Assembly: GCA_001725155.1 (NCBI GenBank) | Contig: MEFP01000009.1 | Coordinates: 1 to 64,000, forward strand | Origin: Lysobacteraceae bacterium SCN 69-320 | GTDB taxonomy: Bacteria > Pseudomonadota > Gammaproteobacteria > Xanthomonadales > Rhodanobacteraceae | Direction of reading: 5' to 3' | DNA: 64,000 nucleotides | Part shown: positions 20,723 through 28,690 of the stretch, piece by piece | Layout of the letters: every line of letters begins with the position of its first letter | Position numbering within the stretch: the stretch's first letter is position 1 | Translations under genes and position numbers: made by a program | Notes under the pieces: model-generated | The model's input: the letters and a program-made list of their open reading frames with translations, nothing else | What the model was told of the DNA's origin: nothing | Database searches by the model: none

Positions 20723-21769
20723 ATGCCCCGCAAGCCATCGGCTCCGCGTCCGGCCGCGAGCGACGCCGAGCAGACCGTGCAGCGCCAGCGCCGGATACAG
20801 GACGACGTCGCGCGCAGCGAGCAGTCCTCATCCGCCGCCGACGGCAACGGCAAGCGCAACGGCGGCCACGACGGCAACGGCAGCGCCAGGCCTGGCGCCG
20901 TACAGGCCGGCGCGCGCATGCAGCCGGAGAACCCGTTGCCGCAGCAGCATCTGCGCAAGCCCGGCAATGAGCACGAACTCGATCCGCTGCCGCGCTTTCT
21001 CGCACCCGACTATGTCGGCAGCGACAAGCTCAAGGATTTCGTCGCGATCGTGACCGGCGGCGATTCGGGCATAGGCCGTGCCGTCGCCGTGCTGTTCGCG
21101 CGCGAAGGCGCCGACGTCGCCGTGCTGCATCTGAACGAGCACGAGGATGCCGAAGTCACGCGCCGGCATGTCGAGCTCGAAGGCCGGCGCTGCCTCGTCA
21201 TCGCCGGCGACGTGCGCGATGCGCAGTTCTGCGAAGACGCCGTGCGGCGCACCGTCGAGGCGTTCGGCCGGCTCGACGTGCTCGTCAACAACGCGGCCTT
21301 CCAGCAGCACTGCGAAACCCTCGAAGCGCTCAGCGAGACGCATCTGCAGGAAACCCTGCAGACCAACATCGCCGGCTATTTCCACATGGCGCGCGCGGCA
21401 CTGCCGCATCTGCGCAATGGTGCCGCGATCATCAACACCGGTTCGGAGACCGGCCTGTTCGGCAGCAAGGAACTGCTCGACTACGCCGCGACCAAGGGCG
21501 CGATCCACGCGTTCACCTTGTCGCTGGCGAGCAACCTGGCCGAGCGCGGCATACGCGTGAACGCGGTCGCGCCGGGCCCGGTGTGGACGCCGCTGAACCC
21601 GGCCGACCGCAGCGGCGAGGACGTCGCGAAGTTCGGCGCCGACAGCGCGATGAAGCGGCCGGCCCAGCCCGAAGAGCTGTCGCCGGCTTACGTGTTTCTC
21701 GCCTCGCCGGTCTGCTCCAGCTATGTCAGCGGCGCGATCCTGCCGGTCATGGGCGGCCCGCGCGGCTAG
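20723..21769 (+). CDS. YghA-like short-chain dehydrogenase/reductase
   Basis: 348 residues. The Rossmann motif TGGDSGIG lies at 111-118, NNAA follows in the core, and the catalytic pair is YAATK (Tyr254, Lys258). The conserved run before the domain (NPLPQQHLRKPGNEHELDP) matches the E. coli YghA / Bacillus general-stress oxidoreductase group, which reduce aldehydes or sugars with NAD(P)H. The first 60 residues are an extra, disordered, Gly/Asn-rich segment. The start is set by AAGGAG nine bases upstream. The stress-type neighbourhood (DUF3309, EF-hand, basic protein) agrees with a general-stress role. Substrate unknown. Confidence 0.9.
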   Translation: MPRKPSAPRPAASDAEQTVQRQRRIQDDVARSEQSSSAADGNGKRNGGHDGNGSARPGAVQAGARMQPENPLPQQHLRKPGNEHELDPLPRFLAPDYVGSDKLKDFVAIVTGGDSGIGRAVAVLFAREGADVAVLHLNEHEDAEVTRRHVELEGRRCLVIAGDVRDAQFCEDAVRRTVEAFGRLDVLVNNAAFQQHCETLEALSETHLQETLQTNIAGYFHMARAALPHLRNGAAIINTGSETGLFGSKELLDYAATKGAIHAFTLSLASNLAERGIRVNAVAPGPVWTPLNPADRSGEDVAKFGADSAMKRPAQPEELSPAYVFLASPVCSSYVSGAILPVMGGPRG

Positions 21770-21811
21770 GCGCGGGCGATTCTTTCATTTGCAGCCACGA
21801 AGGAGACAGCC

Positions 21812-22366
21812 ATGCCACGCGGCGACAAATCCGCCTATTCAGGCAAACAGAAACGCAAGGCCGAACATATCGAGGAAGGCTACGAGGCGCGCGGCGTCGG
21901 CAAGAAAGAAGCGGAGCGGCGTGCCTGGGCCACGGTCAACAAGCAGGACGGCGGTGCGCGTCCCGGCCCCAAGGCCAAGCATCCGCAACGCGCCGCGACG
22001 AAAAAGGCCGCCGCGAAGAAGACGGCGCGCCGCGGCGCAGCCCAGCGTGCGAGCCCGCGCAAGTCGACGGCAAGCCGAAGCGCGGCGGTGAAGAAAACCG
22101 CGACCCGGCGGCCGGCGGCGCGCATGGCGGCGACGAAACGCGCGGCGGCGCGCAAGCCGGCGAAACGGCGCATTGCGGCCGGAACGGGCACGGCACGCAA
22201 GCCCGCAGCCCGGAAGAGCGCGGCCAGGAAATCCGCGGCGAAGAAAACCGCAGTTCGCAGGACCGCGACAGGCAAGTCCGCGACGAAGAAGGCGCCGGCG
22301 CGCAAGGCCGCAGCGAGCAAGCGGGCGACCGGCCGCAAGACCGCGGCTGGGCGCAAGCGCGCCTGA
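21812..22366 (+). CDS. Plasmid-stabilisation-like protein with histone H1-like tail
   Basis: 184 residues. The first 50 (MPRGDKSAYSGKQKRKAEHI, then EARGVGKKEAERRAWATVNK) match a small family usually labelled plasmid stabilisation protein, whose real function is unclear. From about residue 55 to the end the protein is nearly all K, A, R, T and S with repeated AAKK/ARKSA units, like the H1-type nucleoid proteins of several bacteria. DNA binding and nucleoid packing is the most likely property of the tail. The start has AGGAGA upstream. It follows the YghA-like gene by 42 bases and is probably co-transcribed with it. Confidence 0.75.
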   Translation: MPRGDKSAYSGKQKRKAEHIEEGYEARGVGKKEAERRAWATVNKQDGGARPGPKAKHPQRAATKKAAAKKTARRGAAQRASPRKSTASRSAAVKKTATRRPAARMAATKRAAARKPAKRRIAAGTGTARKPAARKSAARKSAAKKTAVRRTATGKSATKKAPARKAAASKRATGRKTAAGRKRA

Positions 22367-22545
22367 GGGTCGGCATCCGGCGCCCGGTACGGCAGCGGGC
22401 CGGGACCGGCTGGCCGCAAGCCATGGCCGCGCGGCGAACCGCCGCTGTGCCGCACCGGCGATCGCGCGCCGCTTCTGTGCGGCCGTCGTTCATGCGCAGC
22501 GCCGTTCCGCAGTAGACTGCCGGCCTTTCGGCGGGCGGGAAATCC

Positions 22546-23838
22546 ATGAACTCTGCGGCGCTGGGCAAGGTCGACGACGCGCGCATCGGCATTGTCGGCC
22601 TGGGCTATGTCGGACTGCCGCTGGCCGTGGAGTTCGGCCGCCAGCTGCCGACCCTGGGTTTCGACATCGCCGACGCGCGCATCCGTGCGCTGAGCGCCGG
22701 TCATGACCACACGCGCGAGGTGGCGCCGGCACAGCTGGCCGCCGCGACGCACCTGCGCTACAGCGCCGATCCGGCCGCGCTGCGCGACTGCAACGTATTC
22801 ATCGTGACGGTGCCGACACCGATAGACCCGGCCAAGCGGCCGGACTTCGCGCCGCTGCTGGCCGCCAGCCGCAGCGTCGGCCGCGCGATCGCGCGCGGCG
22901 CCGTGGTGGTGTTCGAATCCACGGTGTATCCGGGCGCGACCGAGGAAGTCTGCGTGCCGGTGCTCGAACGCGAATCGGGCCTGGTCTGCAACGTCGATTT
23001 CTTCGTCGGCTACAGCCCCGAGCGCATCAATCCCGGCGACCAGGCGCACCGCCTGCCGGACATCGTCAAGGTCACCTCGGGCTCGACGCCGGCCGCGGCC
23101 GAGTTCGTCGACGCGCTGTACCGGCGCATCGTCCGCGCCGGCACGCACAAGGCGTCGAGCATCCGCGTGGCCGAGGCGGCCAAGGTCATCGAGAACACCC
23201 AGCGCGACGTCAACATCGCGCTGATCAACGAACTCGCGCAGATCTTCGCGCGGCTGGACATCGACACGGCCGAAGTGCTCGAAGCCGCCGGCACGAAATG
23301 GAATTTCCTGCCGTTCCGGCCGGGGCTCGTCGGCGGCCACTGCATCGGCGTGGACCCGTACTACCTGACCCACAAGGCGCAGGAGATCGGCTATCACCCG
23401 GACGTGATCCTGGCCGGCCGGCGCATCAACGACGGCATGGGCGCCTACGTCGCGCAGCGCCTCGTGCGCCTGATGACGCGCCGGCGCATCCCGCTGGTGG
23501 ACGCGCGCGTGCTCGTGCTCGGCCTCGCGTTCAAGGAGAACTGCCCGGACCTGCGCAACACGCGCGTCGTCGACGTCATCGCCGAACTGCGCGACTACGG
23601 CATGCAGGTCGACGTGCACGACCCCTGGTGCGATCCGCACGAGGCCAGCGCCGAATACGGCCTGGAGCTGCTGGCCGCGCTGCCGCAGAACCATTACGAC
23701 GCGATCGTGCTGGCCGTCGCACACCGCGAATTCAAGGCGCTGGGCGCCGCGCGCGTCCGCGCCGCCGGCAAGGCCGGCGCCGTGCTGTTCGATGTGAAGA
23801 ACCTATTCGCGCGCGACGAGGTCGACGAACGCCTCTGA
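22546..23838 (+). CDS. UDP-N-acetylhexosamine 6-dehydrogenase (TviB/WbpA/WbpO-like)
   Basis: 430 residues of the UDP-glucose/GDP-mannose dehydrogenase family. The NAD site is [18 protein letters not shown]. The substrate segment [11 protein letters not shown], the conserved [20 protein letters not shown] and the catalytic cysteine in [12 protein letters not shown] (Cys266) are all present. This variant ([22 protein letters not shown]) is typical of the TviB/WbpO branch that oxidises UDP-GlcNAc or UDP-GalNAc to the uronic acid in two NAD-dependent steps, rather than UDP-glucose. It is 113 bases before an epimerase that may act on the product. It supplies surface polysaccharide, though no other polysaccharide genes are adjacent. 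Confidence 0.93.
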   Translation: MNSAALGKVDDARIGIVGLGYVGLPLAVEFGRQLPTLGFDIADARIRALSAGHDHTREVAPAQLAAATHLRYSADPAALRDCNVFIVTVPTPIDPAKRPDFAPLLAASRSVGRAIARGAVVVFESTVYPGATEEVCVPVLERESGLVCNVDFFVGYSPERINPGDQAHRLPDIVKVTSGSTPAAAEFVDALYRRIVRAGTHKASSIRVAEAAKVIENTQRDVNIALINELAQIFARLDIDTAEVLEAAGTKWNFLPFRPGLVGGHCIGVDPYYLTHKAQEIGYHPDVILAGRRINDGMGAYVAQRLVRLMTRRRIPLVDARVLVLGLAFKENCPDLRNTRVVDVIAELRDYGMQVDVHDPWCDPHEASAEYGLELLAALPQNHYDAIVLAVAHREFKALGAARVRAAGKAGAVLFDVKNLFARDEVDERL

Positions 23839-23951
23839 GCGCCGCGACTCCCGGCGCAACGGCTATCATGCAAGCCTGACCGCCGGCGCCGACTCGGCGC
23901 GAAAGCGCGGACGGACCGGCGTTTCCCGCCATGCTTCAGGGAGTTTTCCGC

Positions 23952-24959
23952 ATGCGAATCCTGATTACCGGCGCAGCCGGCTTCATCGGCGCCGCACTGG
24001 CCCACCGCCTGCTCGACCGCGGCGACGAGGTGTTCGGCTACGACAACCTCAACGATTACTACGACGTGCGCCTCAAGCACGCGCGCCTGGACCGGCTGCT
24101 CAAGCGCGACGGCTTCCGCTTCGTCCGCGGTGCGCTGGAGGATCGCCCCACCCTCGAAGCGGCGTTCGACGATTTCGGGCCGCAGCGCGTCGTCAATCTC
24201 GCCGCCCAGGCCGGCGTGCGCTATTCGCTGGAGAACCCGCGCGCCTACATCGACGCGAACGTCGTCGGCTTCCTGAACGTCCTCGAGGCCTGCCGCCATC
24301 GCGACATCGAACATCTGGTCTACGCCTCGTCGAGTTCGGTCTACGGCGCCAACCGCAAGCTGCCGTTCGCGGTCGAGGACAGCGTCGACCATCCGGTCAG
24401 CCTCTACGCCGCGAGCAAGAAGACCAACGAGCTCATGGCGCACACCTACAGCCATCTGTTCCGGCTGCCGACCACGGGCCTGCGCTTCTTCACCGTCTAC
24501 GGCCCCTGGGGCCGGCCCGACATGGCGCTGTTCCTGTTCACGCGCAAGATCCTCGCCGGCGAACCGATCGACGTGTTCAATTACGGCAAGCACACGCGCG
24601 ACTTCACCTATGTCGAGGACATCGTCGAAGGCGTGATCCGCACCCTGGACCGCGTGCCGGGCCCCGATCCCGCCTTCGATCCGCTGCAGCCGACGCCGGC
24701 CAGCAGCCAGGCGCCCTACCGCCTGTACAACATCGGCAATCACCGTCCGGTGCAGCTGTCGCGCTATATCGAGCTGATCGAGCAGGCCATCGGCAAGACC
24801 GCCGAGAAACGCCTGCTGCCGCTGCAGCCCGGCGACGTGCCCGATACGGCGGCCGACGTCAGCGCGCTGATGCGCGATACCGGCTACAGCCCGGATACGC
24901 CGGTGGAAGTCGGCGTCGGGCGCTTCGTGGCCTGGTATCGCGAGTTCTATCAGGTCTGA
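23952..24959 (+). CDS. NAD-dependent UDP-uronate 4-epimerase family protein
   Basis: 335 residues of the extended short-chain dehydrogenase type. The NAD motif is [11 protein letters not shown] at the N-terminus, the catalytic YAASK includes Tyr152 and Lys156, and [26 protein letters not shown] and [19 protein letters not shown] match the UDP-glucuronate 4-epimerase (CapI/LspL) group. It probably interconverts the C4 configuration of the uronic acid made by the preceding dehydrogenase; whether the natural substrate is acetylated cannot be told. The start is ATG 23952 behind GGGAG; an ATG at 23931 would add seven residues. Confidence 0.92.
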   Translation: MRILITGAAGFIGAALAHRLLDRGDEVFGYDNLNDYYDVRLKHARLDRLLKRDGFRFVRGALEDRPTLEAAFDDFGPQRVVNLAAQAGVRYSLENPRAYIDANVVGFLNVLEACRHRDIEHLVYASSSSVYGANRKLPFAVEDSVDHPVSLYAASKKTNELMAHTYSHLFRLPTTGLRFFTVYGPWGRPDMALFLFTRKILAGEPIDVFNYGKHTRDFTYVEDIVEGVIRTLDRVPGPDPAFDPLQPTPASSQAPYRLYNIGNHRPVQLSRYIELIEQAIGKTAEKRLLPLQPGDVPDTAADVSALMRDTGYSPDTPVEVGVGRFVAWYREFYQV

Positions 24960-25060
24960 GCAGCCGGCACGCCCGCACCTTGCCGCCGGACGGGTTGCTG
25001 GCCGGGGCGGACCGGGGCGGTGCTGCCGGTGCAGGCGGAGCGGAGCCCCGTCCGTCCCCT

Positions 25061-25102
25061 GTCCTCCCCGTGAAGGGGTGGGCATGGGTGCAGATGGGGT
25101 TT
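25061..25102. repeat. Degenerate copy of the 42-bp intergenic repeat
   Basis: This stretch upstream of glmS (CTCCCCGTGAAGGGG, then GGGCATGGGTG and GATGGGGTT) matches the repeat found twice at 34827-34992 with a handful of differences. It is in the same orientation as the copy at 34951. It contains a short palindrome of C and G runs, as REP-type elements do. Confidence 0.65.
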
Positions 25103-25231
25103 CAGCCTTATAGTTAGCGATTCGTCGCCCGCGTTTCGCCCCGAACACGCCTGCGACCGGCCCCGACTCGCCCCGAATGCGCCTGCCGCGTCCGGTGCAA
25201 TGGGGGCCCGATTCGTCTCCCGGAGCCAACC

Positions 25232-27067
25232 ATGTGTGGAATCGTAGGTGCCGTCGCCGACCGCGAAGTCGGTCCCATCCTGATCGCCGGGCTGCAAGCC
25301 CTCGAATATCGCGGCTATGACTCGGCCGGCGTGGCCGTGCTGCAGGGCTCGGCGCTGGAACGCCGGCGCACCCAGGGCAAGGTGCGCGAGCTCGAACAGC
25401 TGCTGGCCGCCGAACCCGCGCCGGCGCGCATCGGCATCGCGCACACGCGCTGGGCCACCCACGGCGTGCCGAGCACGCGCAACGCGCATCCGCACGTGTC
25501 CTCCGATCAGGTCTCGGTCGTGCACAACGGCATCATCGAGAACCACGAGGCGCTGCGCCGCGAACTGCAGGAACAGGGCTACACGTTCAGTTCCGAGACC
25601 GACACCGAAGTCATCGCCCACCTGATCGACGCGCTGCAGCGCGAAGGCCAGGACCTCGTGCAGGCGGTCGTGCGCGCGACCCAGCGCCTGCACGGCGCCT
25701 ATGCGATCGCCGTGCTGTCGGCACGCGAACCCGACCGTATCGTCGGCGCGCGGCGCGGCAGTCCGCTCGTCGTCGGCGTCGGCCTCGGCGAGCATTTCCT
25801 CGGTTCCGACGTGCAGGCCCTGCTGCGCGTGACCAACCGCTTCATCTATCTCGACGAAGGCGACGTGGTGGAAATCCGCCGCGACGGCTACCGCATCTTC
25901 GACGCCGACGGCCGCGATGTCGCGCGCGAGGTGCGCGAAACCGACCTGACCGCCGACGCAGTCGAGCGCGGCGAGTATCGCCACTACATGCTCAAGGAAA
26001 TCCACGAACAGCCCGAAGCCGTCGCGCGCACGCTGGAAGGCCGCATCAATGGTTCGCGCATCCTGCCCAACGTGTTCGGCGTCGATGCGGAAAAACTGCT
26101 CGGCCGGGTCAGGCAGGTGCATATCGTCGCCTGCGGCACGAGCTATCACGCCGGCCTCGTCGCGCGCTACTGGATAGAGTCGCTGGCCGGCCTGCCCTGC
26201 GCGGTCGAAGTCGCCAGCGAATACCGCTATCGCGACGTGGTGGTGCCGGCCGACACGCTGTTCGTCGCCGTGTCGCAGTCGGGCGAGACCGCCGACACGC
26301 TCGCCGCGCTACGCGCCGGCAAGGCCGGCGCGCGCTACCTCGGCGCGCTCGCGGTCTGCAACGTGCCCGAATCCTCGCTGATGCGCGAATCCGATCTCGT
26401 ACTGATGACGCGCGCCGGCCCGGAGATCGGCGTGGCCTCGACCAAGGCGTTCACGACACAGCTGGCCGCGCTGGGCTTGCTGAGCCTCGAACTGGCGCGT
26501 CTGAACGGCATCGCCGACGCGCGCTACGAACAGCTCGTCGCCGATCTCGCCGCCCTGCCGCGCCTGGTCGCCGACGCGCTGCAGCTGGAGCCGCAGATCG
26601 CCAGCCTGGCCGAGCGCTTTGTCGACAAGCAGCACGCGCTGTTCCTCGGCCGCGGCGCCAGCTATCCGATCGCGGTCGAGGCCGCGCTCAAGCTCAAGGA
26701 AATCTCCTACATCCACGCCGAAGCCTATCCGGCCGGCGAGCTCAAGCACGGTCCGCTCGCGCTCGTCGACGAGAACATGCCGGTGCTGGCCGTCGCACCG
26801 AACAATCAGCTGCTGGAAAAGCTCAAGTCCAATCTCGAGGAAGTGCGCGCGCGCGGCGGCGAACTGTTCGTGATCGCCGACACCGCCGTCGACGTCAAGC
26901 TCGACCCCGACCGCGGCGCGGTGCTGCACCTGGACGTCGGCGACCGCCTCGTCGCGCCGGCCGTTTTCAACATCCCGCTGCAACTGCTCGCCTATCACGT
27001 CGCCGTGCTCAAGGGCACCGACGTGGACCAGCCGCGCAACCTGGCCAAGTCGGTCACGGTGGAATAG
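25232..27067 (+). CDS. glmS: Glutamine--fructose-6-phosphate aminotransferase
   Basis: 611 residues, the standard length. It starts MCGIVGAVADREVG, so cysteine 2 becomes the N-terminal nucleophile of the glutaminase domain. GYDSAGVAV and HTRWATHG follow, with VHNGIIENH a little further on. The isomerase half has two SIS domains (ACGTSYHAG, VSQSGETADTLAAL, then LGRGASYPIAVEAALKLKEI) and the conserved end DVDQPRNLAKSVTVE. The enzyme makes glucosamine-6-phosphate, the first committed step to UDP-GlcNAc, used for peptidoglycan, LPS, the poly-GlcNAc of pgaABCD and the UDP-HexNAc dehydrogenase upstream. GGAG lies just before the start. No glmU is adjacent. Confidence 0.98.
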   Translation: MCGIVGAVADREVGPILIAGLQALEYRGYDSAGVAVLQGSALERRRTQGKVRELEQLLAAEPAPARIGIAHTRWATHGVPSTRNAHPHVSSDQVSVVHNGIIENHEALRRELQEQGYTFSSETDTEVIAHLIDALQREGQDLVQAVVRATQRLHGAYAIAVLSAREPDRIVGARRGSPLVVGVGLGEHFLGSDVQALLRVTNRFIYLDEGDVVEIRRDGYRIFDADGRDVAREVRETDLTADAVERGEYRHYMLKEIHEQPEAVARTLEGRINGSRILPNVFGVDAEKLLGRVRQVHIVACGTSYHAGLVARYWIESLAGLPCAVEVASEYRYRDVVVPADTLFVAVSQSGETADTLAALRAGKAGARYLGALAVCNVPESSLMRESDLVLMTRAGPEIGVASTKAFTTQLAALGLLSLELARLNGIADARYEQLVADLAALPRLVADALQLEPQIASLAERFVDKQHALFLGRGASYPIAVEAALKLKEISYIHAEAYPAGELKHGPLALVDENMPVLAVAPNNQLLEKLKSNLEEVRARGGELFVIADTAVDVKLDPDRGAVLHLDVGDRLVAPAVFNIPLQLLAYHVAVLKGTDVDQPRNLAKSVTVE

Positions 27068-27215
27068 GTTCGCGAGTCCGGTGGGGCGGCGCGATGCCGC
27101 CTCCACGTCTCCGCCAGCCGTCTGGAGATCATGCCGGCGAACAGATCCGACGGCCGGCGCGCTCACGCGGCCGGCGGCCCGAAGCCGCCGCAGCGGCGTA
27201 TCCGGGCAGCGCCGC

Positions 27216-27836
27216 CTACGCCCGCACCTGCGCCATCAGCGCCAGCGGGCGCTGCTCGGGGTCGTTGAAGAACGCCATCCATTCTTCAACACCGTCGGCG
27301 TGGCGGTGGATCAGGTGCGGCGCACCCAGGAAGACGACGCCGAGTGCGGCCAGGCGCGCGTGCGCGGCATGGATGTCGGCGACGCGGAAGTACAGGATCG
27401 AGGCCTGCGCGGCGCCGCCCTCGCCTTCGGACAGCAGCAGGCGCGTGCCGGCGCAGTCGAAGAAACACAGCTTGCCGAAGGTGTACAGGTGCGGCAGGCC
27501 GAGCACGTCGCGGTACCAGGCTTCGGCCGCGGCGACATCGCTGACGGTACGGGCGATCTGGCCGATCGCGCCAAGGGTTTCGGGTTCGCTCATGGTCAGG
27601 CTCCGGTGATGCAACGCGCTGGCCCGGCGCACGCCGGACCAGTGACGCAGCTGGCGGCGGTCGCGCAGCGCGAGCTTGGCCAGGATGTTGGCGACGTGAT
27701 ACTTGACCGCGTCGACGCCGACGCCGAGCAGCCGCGCGATCCGCGGGTTGCTCAGGCCGTGGCGTATGCCTTCGACGACGCGCCATTCGGCCGGCGTCAG
27801 CAGGTCGTCGGCCGATGGGCGTCCGCGCTTGCGCAT
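27216..27836 (-). CDS. LuxR-type HTH fused to a VOC (glyoxalase-fold) domain
   Basis: 206 residues. Residues 1-70 are a LuxR/GerE helix-turn-helix (LTPAEWRVVEGIRHGLSNP, then IARLLGVGVDAVKYHVANIL), read in the usual position for DNA binding. Residues 85-206 form a VOC domain (IARTVSDVAAAEAWYRDVLG, LYFRVADIH, and the closing FNDPEQRPLALMAQV). LuxR domains usually sit at the C-terminus, so an N-terminal one with a small-molecule domain behind it is unusual. An in-frame ATG at 27593 directly before the VOC part has GGAG seven bases upstream, so a VOC-only product may also be made. It lies 55 bases downstream of zipA on the same strand. The ligand is unknown. Confidence 0.85.
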   Translation of the reverse strand: MRKRGRPSADDLLTPAEWRVVEGIRHGLSNPRIARLLGVGVDAVKYHVANILAKLALRDRRQLRHWSGVRRASALHHRSLTMSEPETLGAIGQIARTVSDVAAAEAWYRDVLGLPHLYTFGKLCFFDCAGTRLLLSEGEGGAAQASILYFRVADIHAAHARLAALGVVFLGAPHLIHRHADGVEEWMAFFNDPEQRPLALMAQVRA

Positions 27837-27891
27837 GGGCGGCGACTCTACGCCGCGCTGCGGGGATTTTCCCTACCCGGTCGGGGCATGC

Positions 27892-28674
27892 TTACCAGTC
27901 CGCGCGGATACGGCTGCCGTCCTGCTTGCGATCCCAGGCGCGCAGGTCGTCGCGGATGTGCGAGATGCGCTGGCGGCCCAGCGCATTGCGTTCCTCGTCG
28001 AGCACGACCGCATCGAGCAGTTCGGCCAGGCGCTGCGCGGTCGGCAGCATCGTGTCCCAGGCGTCCAGCGCCGGCAGCGGTCCCGGCAGCGCCATGAAGA
28101 AGCTCAGGCCCGGCGTGCTGAGCTCGTCGATGCGGCTCATGTCGAAATGGCCCGGCTTGACCATGTTGGCCGCGCTGAAGATCGGTCCGAGTTCGCGCTT
28201 GCCGTCGACGAGGCGGTGGAAGATGCCGAGGTCGCCGAATTCGAGGCCGCATTTCTCGGCCGCGACGACGAGGTCGCTGCCGCGGATGGTCTGGCCCGCG
28301 CGTGCGGCGATGAACAGGGTGACGATGCGCTCGACCGGCGACTCCGGGCGCTGCCCGACGCTGGAACGCGGCGGTACCTGGAACAGGTCGTCGCTGTCGG
28401 CGCCGCGCGGGCGTGCGGCCGGCGCATGCACATCCTCGTCGGCGAACGGCGCGCCCCCGTCGTCATCGGTCGCGCGCATCGACGGCAGGCCGTCGTCGGG
28501 ATCCTCGCCGGCCAAGGTGGGCTCGCGGCGTTCCCCGCCGGGCTTGCCCGCGATGCGGCGGCCCTGCCCCGGCTTGCGCGGCGAGCCCAGGTAATAGATC
28601 ACGGCGAGCACGACGGCACCGACGACGATGAGGATCAGGCGCAGTTCGTTCGCGCTCAAGCCTTGCGTTTCCAT
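27892..28674 (-). CDS. zipA: Cell division protein ZipA
   Basis: 260 residues. A single N-terminal membrane helix (residues about 12-30, LILIVVGAVVLAVIYYLG), a charged and disordered linker, then the FtsZ-binding C-terminal domain from about residue 115 (PVERIVTLFIAARAGQTIRG, FHRLVDGKRELGPIFSAANM, and FFMALPGPLPALDAWDTML). ZipA anchors FtsZ polymers to the inner membrane at the division site. It follows smc by 16 bases, the conserved gammaproteobacterial order. The linker is shorter than in E. coli ZipA. Confidence 0.95.
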   Translation of the reverse strand: METQGLSANELRLILIVVGAVVLAVIYYLGSPRKPGQGRRIAGKPGGERREPTLAGEDPDDGLPSMRATDDDGGAPFADEDVHAPAARPRGADSDDLFQVPPRSSVGQRPESPVERIVTLFIAARAGQTIRGSDLVVAAEKCGLEFGDLGIFHRLVDGKRELGPIFSAANMVKPGHFDMSRIDELSTPGLSFFMALPGPLPALDAWDTMLPTAQRLAELLDAVVLDEERNALGRQRISHIRDDLRAWDRKQDGSRIRADW

Positions 28675-28690
28675 GGCATCACTCCCGTGT

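Noticed and set aside
22000-22366. Repetitive AAG/GCG-rich DNA that could be a structural repeat
   Set aside because: The periodicity follows codons of a basic, H1-like protein tail rather than a DNA repeat.
24960-25231. A glmS-type leader ribozyme upstream of glmS
   Set aside because: That ribozyme is known from Gram-positive bacteria; the region here holds only a REP-like repeat and no matching core could be seen.
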